Counted from the stretch's first letter, positions 52,654 through 62,006 are shown. The stretch is 64,000 nt of DNA from Aquimarina sp042434915 (GCF_042434915.1 NZ_CP170198.1:992001-1056000), one strand, 5' to 3'. Made by a program: numbers and translations. Notes: a model not told the origin generated them from the letters alone.

Positions 52654-55113
52654 ATGGCTAAAAAGAAAACAACAACCAAAAAAAAGGTTACAAATACCGC
52701 TACAAAAAGAACTAAAAAGAAGGTTTCCTTAAGCAAACAGCAAAAGGTTATTATTGGATCTTTTTTGTTTTTTTTAGGGATTGCTTTATTCTTTGCGTTT
52801 ATTTCTTTTTTCTTTCATTGGAAAATTGATCAAAGTGAGGTAGCACAGTTCTCTAAAAGATCTGCAATTGCTAAGAACTGGCTTAGTAAATTTGGAGCCT
52901 CTGTGAGTCACTTTTTTATTTTTAGAGGATTTGGGATAGCAGCGCTTATTATACCAGTACTTACATCACTTACTGGGGTGTATTTGTTTTTTGATCTAAA
53001 TAAAAAAAGACTTGCTGGTTTTTGGTTTTGGGGTACTTTAGTTATGCTATGGATCGCTATAGTTCTTGGTTTTGTAAAACAAGAAGGAGGTTTGTTGGCT
53101 GGAGTAATTGGATATGAGGTAAACGATTTTCTTAGAGATTATGTAGGTTTTATTGGTACAGTTCTTATTCTTACTTTTTTTGCGATTGTTTATATAGTGG
53201 TACGCTTACGTTATACACCAGAGAAGATTGCTGCCTCGATACAACAAGCACAACATACGGCTTCAAATACTTCAACTAAAAGTACAACTACAACTACGCA
53301 AACATTAGCCAATGACACAAACGAATCTTCGGTAACAAAACCTGAGGTTTCTAAAAACTTATTTAAACGCAAAGATCAAATAAAAGAGGATTTAGAAAAA
53401 GAAGATTCGAATACAGCTATTCCAAAAGTAGCTATAGTAGATGATTTATATTCAAAGGATGAGGACATAGTGATAAAAGAAGATTCGCTTCAAAAATTGA
53501 TTATTAAATCTGAAGATAATCCCGAAGATCTAGAAATGGAAGTCGAGAGTGTGGTTGAGGAAGAATTATCAGAAAATTTAAGTGATAAATTAATAAAAGA
53601 TTTTGGGGAGTTTGATCCTACGCTAGAATTAGGGAATTACCAATACCCATCTATAACATTACTCAAAGATTATACAGGTCAAACAGGCGGTATAACCATT
53701 GATCAAGGGGAGCTTGAAGAAAATAAAAATAGGATTGTTGAAACTCTCAAAAACTATAAAATTGAAATTGCTCAGATCAAGGCAACTGTTGGACCCACGG
53801 TTACTTTATATGAAATAGTACCAGAGGCAGGCGTTCGAATTTCAAAAATTAAAAACCTAGAAGATGATATAGCGTTGTCACTTGCTGCGCTAGGAATACG
53901 TATTATTGCTCCTATTCCAGGAAAAGGGACGATTGGTATCGAGGTGCCTAATAAAAAATCGACCATTGTATCGATGCGATCCGCAATCTCGTCTTCAAAA
54001 TTTCAAAATGCAGAGATGGAACTGCCTTTATCATTAGGTAAAACGATATCTAATGAAACTTTTGTAGTTGATTTGGCCAAAATGCCTCACCTGCTTATGG
54101 CTGGAGCTACGGGTCAAGGTAAGTCGGTAGGATTAAATGCAATTCTTACATCGCTACTATACAAGAAACATCCAGCAGAGGTTAAATTTGTATTAGTGGA
54201 TCCAAAGAAAGTAGAACTTACACTTTTCAATAAAATAGAGCGACATTATTTAGCCAAATTGCCAGATACCGAAGAGGCTATAATTACAGATAATACTAAG
54301 GTAATCAATACCTTAAACTCTCTTTGTATCGAAATGGATGCCAGATATGATTTGTTGAAATTAGCAATGGTGCGCAATATCAAGGAATACAATGCGAAGT
54401 TTAGAGCACGTAAACTGAATCCAGAGAATGGTCACAAATTTTTACCGTACATTGTACTGGTTGTAGATGAGTTTGCTGATTTGATTATGACGGCAGGAAA
54501 AGAAGTCGAAACTCCGATAGCTCGTTTAGCACAATTGGCCAGAGCTATTGGTATACATTTGATCATTGCAACACAGCGACCCTCTGTCAACGTTATTACT
54601 GGTATGATTAAAGCAAATTTTCCAGCTCGAATTGCGTTTAGAGTAACCTCAAAAATTGACTCACGCACCATTCTTGATACGGGGGGAGCAGATCAATTGA
54701 TAGGTAGAGGAGATATGTTGTACACACAAGGCAATGATTTAATTCGTATACAATGTGCGTTTGTTGATACACCAGAGGTAGAGCGGGTTACTGATTTTAT
54801 AGGTAGCCAAAAAGCATATCCTGATGCTTATTTATTACCCGAGTATACTGGAGAAGAAAGTGGCACAGGTCTTGATATAGATGTTAGCGAACGCGATAAG
54901 TTATTTAATGAAGCGGCAGAGGTTATTGTAACGGCACAACAAGGTTCTGCTTCTTTATTACAAAGAAAACTTAAACTAGGATACAATAGAGCAGGTAGGA
55001 TTATTGATCAACTAGAAGCAGCTGGCATTGTAGGTCCTTTTGAAGGTAGTAAAGCAAGACAAGTTCTTGTCACCGATTTAGTTTCTTTAAAACAACTTTT
55101 GGATGGCGAATAA
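52654..55113 (+). CDS. ftsK: DNA translocase FtsK
   Basis: An 819-residue protein from the ATG of MAKKKTTTKKK. Four to five N-terminal membrane helices (about 35-175) are followed by a Ser/Thr/Glu-rich linker and the motor: GATGQGKSVGLNAIL (Walker A), VLVVDEFADLIMTAGKEVET (Walker B), ATQRPSVNVITGMIKANFPA. A C-terminal gamma winged helix (LLQRKLKLGYNRAGRIIDQL) completes it. It pumps chromosome ends at the septum during division. TACTTTTG (52628-52635) may be its -7 element. Confidence 0.95.
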   Translation: MAKKKTTTKKKVTNTATKRTKKKVSLSKQQKVIIGSFLFFLGIALFFAFISFFFHWKIDQSEVAQFSKRSAIAKNWLSKFGASVSHFFIFRGFGIAALIIPVLTSLTGVYLFFDLNKKRLAGFWFWGTLVMLWIAIVLGFVKQEGGLLAGVIGYEVNDFLRDYVGFIGTVLILTFFAIVYIVVRLRYTPEKIAASIQQAQHTASNTSTKSTTTTTQTLANDTNESSVTKPEVSKNLFKRKDQIKEDLEKEDSNTAIPKVAIVDDLYSKDEDIVIKEDSLQKLIIKSEDNPEDLEMEVESVVEEELSENLSDKLIKDFGEFDPTLELGNYQYPSITLLKDYTGQTGGITIDQGELEENKNRIVETLKNYKIEIAQIKATVGPTVTLYEIVPEAGVRISKIKNLEDDIALSLAALGIRIIAPIPGKGTIGIEVPNKKSTIVSMRSAISSSKFQNAEMELPLSLGKTISNETFVVDLAKMPHLLMAGATGQGKSVGLNAILTSLLYKKHPAEVKFVLVDPKKVELTLFNKIERHYLAKLPDTEEAIITDNTKVINTLNSLCIEMDARYDLLKLAMVRNIKEYNAKFRARKLNPENGHKFLPYIVLVVDEFADLIMTAGKEVETPIARLAQLARAIGIHLIIATQRPSVNVITGMIKANFPARIAFRVTSKIDSRTILDTGGADQLIGRGDMLYTQGNDLIRIQCAFVDTPEVERVTDFIGSQKAYPDAYLLPEYTGEESGTGLDIDVSERDKLFNEAAEVIVTAQQGSASLLQRKLKLGYNRAGRIIDQLEAAGIVGPFEGSKARQVLVTDLVSLKQLLDGE

Positions 55114-55146
55114 TTTAAAAATAATTGACCGAAAATAAATTACAAG

Positions 55147-55782
55147 ATGAAAAAATTAGTAGTATTTCTATTATTTGTTATTGCAATTAGTACCACACAA
55201 GCTCAAGATGCAAAGTCTCTTCTCGACCAAGTATCTCAAAAAGTGAAAGGTTATGATAATATTGTCATAGGTTTCAAATACGCTTTAAATAATCCTAAAG
55301 AGAAAGTTTCTCAAGAAACAAGAGGTGACGTTACCATCAAAGGCAATAAATACCTCCTTAATTTAATGGGTACCAAGCAGATTTATGACGGTAAAAAACT
55401 TCATTTAATTATCCCTGAGGACGAAGAAATTAGTATCTCTAATCAAGATGAAGACGATGATGCAAGTATTACTCCATCAAAAATGCTTACCTTTTACGAA
55501 GATGGTTATCGATATAGTTTGGACAATGTAAAAGATATTAATGGACGTAAAATCCAATTCATTAAATTGATTCCTATAGATTCTAACAGTGAATTAAAAG
55601 AAATTCTGCTTGGTATAGATAAAGAAACAAAGCATATTTACAAAATGATTCAGACGCAACATAATGGTACCAATGTTACCTTTACGGTAAATAGTTTTAA
55701 GACTAATCAACCCTTGTCAAAAACGTTATTTGTTTTTGATGAATCAAAATATGAAAATTACTATATCAACCGTTTAGATTAA
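55147..55782 (+). CDS. Outer-membrane lipoprotein carrier protein LolA family
   Basis: A 211-residue periplasmic protein. The signal MKKLVVFLLFVIAISTTQAQ is cut after AQ. The mature part has the LolA pattern: QVSQKVKGYDNIVIGFKYAL, KVSQETRGDVTIKGNKYLLN, QIYDGKKLHLIIP and KMLTFYEDGYRYSLD. LolA shuttles lipoproteins across the periplasm. It lies between ftsK and an LptF/G-type permease, an arrangement of envelope genes. Confidence 0.88.
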   Translation: MKKLVVFLLFVIAISTTQAQDAKSLLDQVSQKVKGYDNIVIGFKYALNNPKEKVSQETRGDVTIKGNKYLLNLMGTKQIYDGKKLHLIIPEDEEISISNQDEDDDASITPSKMLTFYEDGYRYSLDNVKDINGRKIQFIKLIPIDSNSELKEILLGIDKETKHIYKMIQTQHNGTNVTFTVNSFKTNQPLSKTLFVFDESKYENYYINRLD

Positions 55783-55791
55783 TCACTTCCA

Positions 55792-57231
55792 TTGAAAATC
55801 TTAGATCGATACATTCTTACAACATTTTTAAAGACGTTTTTTCCGCTTTTTTTAATTATAATGTTTATCCTCTTACTGCAAACTATTTGGTTGTTTATAT
55901 CAGAGTTAGCGGGTAAAGATTTGGATCTAAGCGTTATCTTAAAATTTTTGATGTTAGCCTCGCCAAGATTAATTCCTATGGTCTTGCCACTCACTATTTT
56001 GCTAAGTTCTATCATGATATTCGGAAACTTTGCAGAAAATTATGAATTTGCGGCAATGAAATCTTCTGGTATCTCACTTAAGAGAGCTATGAGAACCTTA
56101 TCGGTTTTTATTATTTTAATTGGATTGGGTGCATTCTTCTTTTCGAATACAGTCATACCTGCTTCAGAAAGAAAGTTTATCAACCTTCGTAAAAATATAG
56201 TACAGGTTAAGCCTGCTATGGTGATAACCGCCAATCAATTTAATGATCTTGGAGATTTTAATATTAAGGTAGCCGAAAAGTATGGTAATAATGATCAATA
56301 CTTACGGGATGTAATTATTCATCTTAAGGATGATAAACCTGGTAATTTTGTCGTTATCAAAGCTACAAATGGAGAGTTGAAGGGAAGTACAGAATCCGAT
56401 TTGGTAACCTTAGTTCTTAAAGATGGTAACTATTACAATGAGGTTCAACCTACTTCTAGGAAAGATAAAAAGAAGTTACCCTTTGCAAAGGTTCAATTTG
56501 ACGAATATGTTCTTAATATCGACTTATCAGAATTAGGTTCTGTTGATATGGATGCTCAAAATTATAGAAAAGGTCACAATATGCTCAATGTTAGGGATCT
56601 AAGAGCTGAGATCGATACACTTTCTACAAAGGTTAATAATGAAGTGAAATCAGTAAGAAATGAAGTTTCGAGGCGCAATGGAGTAGCTGATCTCAATAAA
56701 AATTTGGAAAAAGATAGTATTCATCATGTATCTTCAGAAATTTCTGATTTTTTACAATTGTTTGATACCCGTCAAAAAATGCAAATATCCAGTTTGGCAC
56801 ACTCTAATGTAGATGGTATTTTGAGAAAATTAAATAGTGTAGAAAATAGTTTTAAGGTAAAACGGAAATTTTTGAATAAGTATGAAATGTCTTTGCATGA
56901 TAAGTATGCTTTAGGGATTGCTTGCGTAGTTCTCTTTTTTGTAGGTGCCCCGTTGGGAGCTATCATACGCAAAGGAGGCTTAGGACTTCCTATCGTTATG
57001 GGAGTAGCACTTTTTTTGACCTATCATTTTATTGGAGTCTTTTCAAAAAATAGTGCCGAAGAAGGAGGTATACCTCCATTTGTGGGATCATGGTTATCTA
57101 CATTTATTATATTTCCCTTAAGTATTTTCTTGACCTATAAAGCCACGACAGATCAGCAACTATTCAATTTTGATAACTATATAGTACCGATAAAAAAAAT
57201 CTTTACAAAACGAAACTCTAAAGTTAAATAA
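55792..57231 (+). CDS. LptF/LptG-family permease
   Basis: A 479-residue membrane protein with six helices: ILDRYILTTFLKTFFPLFLI at the start, ASPRLIPMVLPLTILLSSIM, then a large periplasmic beta region (about 130-330) and three C-terminal helices (VVLFFVGAPLGAIIRKGGLG). Such permeases form the LPS-extraction complex with LptB and LptC. The TTG start is required by the conserved KILDRY N-terminus. The gene follows lolA by nine bases. Confidence 0.9.
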   Translation: MKILDRYILTTFLKTFFPLFLIIMFILLLQTIWLFISELAGKDLDLSVILKFLMLASPRLIPMVLPLTILLSSIMIFGNFAENYEFAAMKSSGISLKRAMRTLSVFIILIGLGAFFFSNTVIPASERKFINLRKNIVQVKPAMVITANQFNDLGDFNIKVAEKYGNNDQYLRDVIIHLKDDKPGNFVVIKATNGELKGSTESDLVTLVLKDGNYYNEVQPTSRKDKKKLPFAKVQFDEYVLNIDLSELGSVDMDAQNYRKGHNMLNVRDLRAEIDTLSTKVNNEVKSVRNEVSRRNGVADLNKNLEKDSIHHVSSEISDFLQLFDTRQKMQISSLAHSNVDGILRKLNSVENSFKVKRKFLNKYEMSLHDKYALGIACVVLFFVGAPLGAIIRKGGLGLPIVMGVALFLTYHFIGVFSKNSAEEGGIPPFVGSWLSTFIIFPLSIFLTYKATTDQQLFNFDNYIVPIKKIFTKRNSKVK

Positions 57232-57245
57232 TACCTGAGTTTAGG

Positions 57246-57253
57246 TATCTTTG
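57246..57253 (+). promoter_or_regulatory. -7 element (TATCTTTG) before ribBA
   Basis: Matches TANNTTTG, 25 bases before the ribBA start codon. No clear -33 partner. Confidence 0.45.
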
Positions 57254-57277
57254 TGAAGAATACATAAGATAAACAGT

Positions 57278-58429
57278 ATGTCTCAAACTACAGAAAGTAA
57301 GCCCAAATTTAAATTGAATACTATACAAGAAGCGATTGATGATATTCGTCAAGGTAAAGTAATTATCGTTGTAGATGATGAAGATCGTGAAAATGAAGGA
57401 GATTTTTTGGCTGCAGCCGAAAAGGTTACACCCGAAATGATCAACTTTATGGCTACTCACGGTAGAGGGTTAATCTGTGCTCCTTTGACCGAAAAACGCT
57501 GTGAAGAACTTAAGCTTAACATGATGGTTGGAAATAATACGGACCCTCTTGAAACAGCGTTTACCATTTCTGTAGATTTAAAAGGAGAAGGTGTAACCAC
57601 TGGTATTTCTGCTGGAGATCGTGCAAAAACTGTAAATGCGTTAACGAATCCAAATACAAAACCACATGAATTGGCTAGACCAGGTCATATTTTTCCTTTA
57701 AAAGCAAAACAGGGAGGGGTATTACGTCGTACCGGTCATACAGAAGCAGCTATTGATTTTGCTAGACTTGCAGGCTTAAAGCCCGCAGGAGTTATTGTTG
57801 AGATTATGAATGAGGATGGAACCATGGCGCGACTTCCTCAACTCGTAGAAGTAGCAAGAAAGTTTGATATTAAACTAGTATCCATAGAGGATTTGGTAGC
57901 TTACAGGATGCAACATGATTCATTGATCGAAAAAAAGGAAGACTTTGATATTGTGACACGTTTTGGCGAGTATCGATTAAGAGCATATAAACAAACTACA
58001 AATAATCAAATCCATATTGCATTAACCAAAGGGCAGTGGACCGATAATGAACCTGTACTAACGAGAGTAAATTCGACATTATTTAATAACGATATTTTAG
58101 GTACTTTGACTAATAATGCCGATAAACGATTGGACGCTATGTTTAAACGTATTAATACAGAAGGTAAGGGGGTTATTATTTTTATTAATCAAGAAAGTCA
58201 ATCCCTTAATTTGCTAAACCGTCTTAAAGACTTAAAGGAATTACAGAACGCTACCGATGTAATTAAAGCTCCGGCAATTACTATGGATAGTAAAGATTTT
58301 GGAATTGGGGCTCAAATTTTACATGATCTAAATGTTCATAAACTTCGTTTAGTGTCTAATTCTGTTCAGCAAAAAAGAGTAGGTATGATTGGATATGGGC
58401 TTGAAATTATGGAGTACGTAACCTATTAA
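57278..58429 (+). CDS. ribB: RibBA-type protein: active DHBP synthase fused to a decayed GTP cyclohydrolase II domain
   Basis: A 383-residue protein. The first ~220 residues are a complete 3,4-dihydroxy-2-butanone-4-phosphate synthase: VVDDEDRENEGDFLAAAE (acidic metal site), THGRGLICAPL, TGISAGDRAKT, RPGHIFPLKAKQGGVLRRTGHTEAA. The second half has the RibA fold but lacks the zinc cysteines: the place of 'SECLTGDVFGSLRCDCG' reads NSTLFNNDILGTLTNNADKR. It thus probably makes only the butanone phosphate for riboflavin; another cyclohydrolase should exist elsewhere. Confidence 0.9.
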   Translation: MSQTTESKPKFKLNTIQEAIDDIRQGKVIIVVDDEDRENEGDFLAAAEKVTPEMINFMATHGRGLICAPLTEKRCEELKLNMMVGNNTDPLETAFTISVDLKGEGVTTGISAGDRAKTVNALTNPNTKPHELARPGHIFPLKAKQGGVLRRTGHTEAAIDFARLAGLKPAGVIVEIMNEDGTMARLPQLVEVARKFDIKLVSIEDLVAYRMQHDSLIEKKEDFDIVTRFGEYRLRAYKQTTNNQIHIALTKGQWTDNEPVLTRVNSTLFNNDILGTLTNNADKRLDAMFKRINTEGKGVIIFINQESQSLNLLNRLKDLKELQNATDVIKAPAITMDSKDFGIGAQILHDLNVHKLRLVSNSVQQKRVGMIGYGLEIMEYVTY

Positions 58430-58914
58430 TTTATAGCCTACATAATCTTGTTTAGTTTGATAAATGTTGACTTCTTCTCTGTTATTTGAGAAATGGTGTT
58501 TCTTAGATAGGGATATAAATAGTGCAAGTATCTTGAGTCATTTCTTGACAGTACGTTTTAAATGTAATTTCATGCTTAACGATTGTAATTCAAAATCATT
58601 AAGCTTTAATGTGTACAAATTCTTTTGAAATAGTTTAGTTAGTTTGGGTCAAAAACTATTTTTGTTACTTGACAATATTTAAATTACCTAAATTTGTACA
58701 ACTCTCACTTTATGAATCACGTTGTATTTTTGCGGTAAAACCGCATCCTAGTTATAGGGTAATGTTACTATATTGCCCTACGAAACCTATAGTTTGGTAT
58801 TCGATTACATAATGATAAATTCATGTTTGATTATCTTGTGATTAGTTGTTAATTGGTAAGTAAGATTGCTGTCAGTCAATAAGTTGCTTATATTCGTGTA
58901 TATCTTAAATATAT
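58430..58914. other. Non-coding stretch with a promoter and hairpins
   Basis: 485 bases without a gene. TTG (58669-58671) and TAAATTTG (58689-58696) are 17 bases apart and make a plausible promoter. Downstream are GCGGT-AAA-ACCGC (about 58731-58743) and AGGGTAAT ... ATTGCCCT (about 58756-58779), which could fold in an RNA leader of ~200 bases before the lipoprotein gene. No known riboswitch was recognised. Confidence 0.45.
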
Positions 58915-59142
58915 ATGATTATGAAAACAATGACCGCACTTTTATGTCTAATTGCTTTAACAGCATTTACAAGTTGTTCTGACACAAGTTTACAGGATAA
59001 TGAAGAAGTATTACAGCTCGAATCAACAGCTATCGAAAAAGATGAGTATGAAATTCCTACACACGGGTACCATACAGAGCAATACTTTATTACGACAGAA
59101 ACGATTGAAAAAGACGAGTACGAAATTCCGACTAACGGGTAA
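58915..59142 (+). CDS. Small lipoprotein with a twice-repeated IEKDEYEIPT motif
   Basis: A 75-residue protein with a lipobox (LTAFTSCSD, Cys21). The mature part holds IEKDEYEIPTHG and IEKDEYEIPTNG, the second at the very C-terminus, joined by a 12-residue linker. The two repeat copies use different codons for the same residues (ATC/ATT, GAT/GAC, TAT/TAC, CCT/CCG), so the peptide is conserved, not the DNA. A second in-frame ATG lies two codons on. Family not recognised; the role may be a surface peptide or signal. It heads a small operon. Confidence 0.7.
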   Translation: MIMKTMTALLCLIALTAFTSCSDTSLQDNEEVLQLESTAIEKDEYEIPTHGYHTEQYFITTETIEKDEYEIPTNG

Positions 59143-59617
59143 AAGACATCGTAGATTTTTACAAGGTGTAGTTATTAGTTTGATTCTAATAGCTACGCCT
59201 TTTTTGTTCTATATATATCGATTTGCTCCAGCAGAGGATTCTTGGGATCTCGGTTTCTTTACACTATATAATGGTGGTTTTGGTACTGTAAAAACATTTG
59301 TCCACGCGCTTATGACCAAACTAATGTTTTTAGTATTTACTACTATTTGGTTTTTTACAGCTAGGCATTGGTGGCGTTTTTCGATACTCGTACCTTTTGG
59401 TCTATTCTTTTTTCAAACCATGGGAGTAATTAATCAAAATATTGAATATTCTGATAATTTCAATTTTTGGAAAGTAATGCCACTATTATTACCCATTGTT
59501 GTTATCATGATTTATATATCTGTTAAATTAAAGGATCAGACACAACTATTGGATCTGCGAGATCAGGTTGAAAAAGAAATTGAAACTATTAAAGCCAAAA
59601 GAGAAGCAAATGAATAA
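59042..59617 (+). CDS. Membrane protein of unknown function (start uncertain)
   Basis: The conserved part begins about GKRHRRFLQGVVISLILIAT, followed by four membrane helices (FLFYIYRFAP; LMTKLMFLVFTTIWFFTARHWW; FGLFFFQTMG; VMPLLLPIVVIMIYISVKL) and a Lys/Glu-rich tail. No in-frame ATG lies near that point; the given one is inside the lipoprotein gene in another frame, so the N-terminal ~35 residues are probably not real. Possibilities are a rare start codon or a frameshift from the lipoprotein. Its stop overlaps the start of the next gene. Confidence 0.6.
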   Translation: MSMKFLHTGTIQSNTLLRQKRLKKTSTKFRLTGKRHRRFLQGVVISLILIATPFLFYIYRFAPAEDSWDLGFFTLYNGGFGTVKTFVHALMTKLMFLVFTTIWFFTARHWWRFSILVPFGLFFFQTMGVINQNIEYSDNFNFWKVMPLLLPIVVIMIYISVKLKDQTQLLDLRDQVEKEIETIKAKREANE

Positions 59618-59822
59618 ATTATCGACTTCTAAAATTTTAATGAGACTTATCTCTATCTCTATCAAAAAGCAAGAAGCTTCAGAAGAAGCATATTTTGATC
59701 AAATGAAAAATGAAATTAAAAATATTGACGCTTTATTAATTGATGATTATAATGAAGAACAATCAGTTTTAAAAGATGCCATGATTAACGAAATAATTAA
59801 TCCTTCTTCTGCTTCTGATTAG
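59610..59822 (+). CDS. Small hypothetical protein
   Basis: A 70-residue, acidic, helical protein (MNKLSTSKILMRLISISIKK ... EIKNIDALLIDDYNEEQSVL). Its ATG overlaps the previous stop (ATGAATAA), so it is co-translated with the membrane protein. It ends 26 bases inside the 3' end of the opposite HTH gene. Unknown function. Confidence 0.6.
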   Translation: MNKLSTSKILMRLISISIKKQEASEEAYFDQMKNEIKNIDALLIDDYNEEQSVLKDAMINEIINPSSASD

Positions 59823-60213
59823 TTTTGTCATTCATAGCTTTTTTTATATCAGATATACGATCCTCTGCAAACGCTTTTGCTAATAACATTAATTCTTTGC
59901 GCACTTCACTTATCTCGTCGTGAACTCCATCGATCTTATGATCGATACGACTGTTGATCATCTCATCGATAGTCTCTTCTTTTGTACTGTCATCTTCTTG
60001 AATCATTTTACCCACACCAGTTATAAGCCATCTAGGATTTAATTCTGGATAGTTGGATATTATTCTTTCCAATTTATCAGATCCTATATTGTTTGATTTT
60101 CCTATTAAACTATGTGAAACACCTATTTTTTTAGCAAATTCTCTTTTACTAAGCGATTTGTATTCAATGAACTGTAAAATTCTATCTACAGTGTTGTAAA
60201 TTTTTTTAGGCAT
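59797..60213 (-). CDS. Helix-turn-helix protein, phage-repressor-like
   Basis: A 138-residue protein with an N-terminal HTH (RILQFIEYKSLSKREFAKKI, then GVSHSLIGKSNNIGSDKLERII) and the NPRWLITGVGKM linker seen in prophage CI-type repressors of Bacteroidota. A charged C-terminal coiled-coil (about 85-138, HDEISEVRKELMLLAKAF) replaces the peptidase domain. It probably represses its own or the divergent gene. It overlaps the convergent gene by 26 bases. Confidence 0.75.
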   Translation of the reverse strand: MPKKIYNTVDRILQFIEYKSLSKREFAKKIGVSHSLIGKSNNIGSDKLERIISNYPELNPRWLITGVGKMIQEDDSTKEETIDEMINSRIDHKIDGVHDEISEVRKELMLLAKAFAEDRISDIKKAMNDKTNQKQKKD

Positions 60214-60324
60214 TTTTAGAAGATTGATGGATAAAATATTTTACATTTGTGTGTATAATTATAGTACAGCTTTAACAAAAGTAAAAAGAAACCTGATAAA
60301 AACTACTACAACTCTTATAGAACT

Positions 60325-60606
60325 ATGATTACTGCAAAAGAAAAAGAAAATATTGTAAAAATTTTAGGGCTTAATTATGATAAACGTATTACAAAACATT
60401 TAGCTCAAATTGGTCTTAAAAATGAACATGGTAAATGTCACACAAAAGCATATATCGGCTATATAATATCGGGAAGCTGCGAGAACCCAGAAATAGAGTC
60501 CTTGATTTTTAAGTTCGTGTATGATCAGTTTTTTAAGAACACAGCACCAACAACAACTTCAATAAATTTGTCAAAAGAGAGCAAAAAAAGTAATCATAAT
60601 GAATAG
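60325..60606 (+). CDS. Small hypothetical protein
   Basis: A 93-residue basic protein. Residues about 1-65 (MITAKEKENIVKILGLNYDK, then IGYIISGSCENPEIESLIFK) look like a single helical DNA-binding-like unit with a Ser/Lys-rich tail. No family recognised. It is divergent from the HTH gene with TACATTTG (60242-60249) as a possible -7 element. The next ORF overlaps its stop. Confidence 0.55.
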   Translation: MITAKEKENIVKILGLNYDKRITKHLAQIGLKNEHGKCHTKAYIGYIISGSCENPEIESLIFKFVYDQFFKNTAPTTTSINLSKESKKSNHNE

Positions 60607-60763
60607 ATTTAGGATTTGTGATCTAGTTGTCAAAAGCTCTTTAAAAATTTTAGCCGTATTGATCATTGTCAATTTAATAATTTTACTAATTAATATTAAA
60701 TTGTTTTTAGAAATGAACAATGCTCCAAGGTCATTATTGCATAAAGTAGAATATGGCAACTAA
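60599..60763 (+). CDS. Small membrane protein (54 aa)
   Basis: Too short for most gene callers. MNRFRICDLVVKSSLKILAV then a membrane helix (LIIVNLIILLINIKLFL) and a short tail. The ATG overlaps the previous stop by eight bases (ATGAATAG), the same coupling as between other genes here, which supports it as real. Confidence 0.5.
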   Translation: MNRFRICDLVVKSSLKILAVLIIVNLIILLINIKLFLEMNNAPRSLLHKVEYGN

Positions 60764-60815
60764 TCCCAAACAATAAACATTTGATTTGTTTAAGACCAGT
60801 TGCTTTATCAAGTTA

Positions 60816-62006
60816 CTAGAGTACACTCTTAATTGCTAAAACCATGCGATTGGCTCTGTCTTCAACCTCTTGTGCTGACCATCCTATTTTTATTAAGCAT
60901 GACACTGTTCTACTCATCCATAGATCACTTTCATTAAAATCTTTTTTGTTATCCTTTAAACGATTGATAATAGTGTCAGAGAAACGAACCAAAGAATTTG
61001 GATTTAGTAGATGTTCCCATTTTTTATAATAATGCCAGTTATTATCAAACCAATAGAAACAAGCATCAATACTGTGTTTGCTTAAGGCTTTATGAGCTTT
61101 TCTTGCTAAATCCTCATCTGGTAAAAATATATTTAAAAAGGCATAACTTTCTTCTCCTTTTGAGGGAACTCTTCTAAATGTAACTTCGGGAATGCTACTT
61201 AAAGCATTACGTAATATTGTATAATTATGTTTTTGTATAGCAACGGTTTGATCTAATTTTTTTAATTGAGCAATTCCGACTGCTGCGTTTAATTCTGAAA
61301 GCCGATAGTTATAACCCAAAAACGGATGTGATTCAGCACCACGATCATTACCAACATGATCGTGTCCGTGATCTTGATACATGTGTGCACGCTCTGCATA
61401 TTCCTTGGAGTTGGTAATTAGTCCACCACCTTCACCACAGGTTATGGTTTTTACATAATCAAAGCTAAAACATCCTAAATCACCTATGCTACCCAACGGC
61501 TTATTATCATAGGTACCACCGATAGCTTGGCAGGCATCTTCCAACAAAATTAGAGTATGTTTTTTACATATTTTTTGTAGCGCATCAAGGTTTGCCATAG
61601 AACCACACATGTGAACAGGCATTACGACTTTGGTTTTTTGGGTAATTGCAGCCTCAACTGCTTCAGGCTTTAAGGTTAATGTGTCATCGATATCACACAG
61701 AATAGGAACTGCACCAACAGACAAAACAGCCTCAAAACTTGCAACAAAAGTAAAAGTAGGCAAAATAACTTCATCACCATGCCCAATACCAGCACTCGCG
61801 AGCGCAACGGTAAGCGCTGCAGTACCACTTGAGACTACTTGTGCATGATTTACTTGCATCTTATCGGCCAGCGCTTTTTCTAATTCCAAAGCTTTATAAT
61901 GACCGTTTCTCATGGCATCAAAGCCATATCGCATTAAAACACCATTGTCTAGTACATCGTGTACTTCTTTTTTTTCTTCGGCTCCAAATATTTCAAATCC
62001 TGGCAT
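60816..62006 (-). CDS. DegT/DnrJ/EryC1/StrS-family aminotransferase (KdnA-like)
   Basis: A 396-residue PLP enzyme. VVSSGTAALTVALASAGIGH, LPTFTFVASFEAVL, VMPVHMCGSMANLDAL, LLEDACQAIGGTYDNKPLGS and the PLP lysine in SFDYVKTITCGEGGGL are present. The MPGFEIFGAEEKKEV start and the FDYVKTITCGEGG form, in place of the usual 'FSFFPTK', resemble KdnA, which aminates a Kdo precursor to 8-amino-Kdo. Without the partner kdnB in view this is only a suggestion; sugar aminotransferase in general is well supported. Confidence 0.85.
   Translation of the reverse strand: MPGFEIFGAEEKKEVHDVLDNGVLMRYGFDAMRNGHYKALELEKALADKMQVNHAQVVSSGTAALTVALASAGIGHGDEVILPTFTFVASFEAVLSVGAVPILCDIDDTLTLKPEAVEAAITQKTKVVMPVHMCGSMANLDALQKICKKHTLILLEDACQAIGGTYDNKPLGSIGDLGCFSFDYVKTITCGEGGGLITNSKEYAERAHMYQDHGHDHVGNDRGAESHPFLGYNYRLSELNAAVGIAQLKKLDQTVAIQKHNYTILRNALSSIPEVTFRRVPSKGEESYAFLNIFLPDEDLARKAHKALSKHSIDACFYWFDNNWHYYKKWEHLLNPNSLVRFSDTIINRLKDNKKDFNESDLWMSRTVSCLIKIGWSAQEVEDRANRMVLAIKSVL

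Noticed and set aside
58731..58779. Known riboswitch before the small lipoprotein gene
   Set aside because: The hairpins do not match any riboswitch consensus I know; kept only as a possible leader structure.
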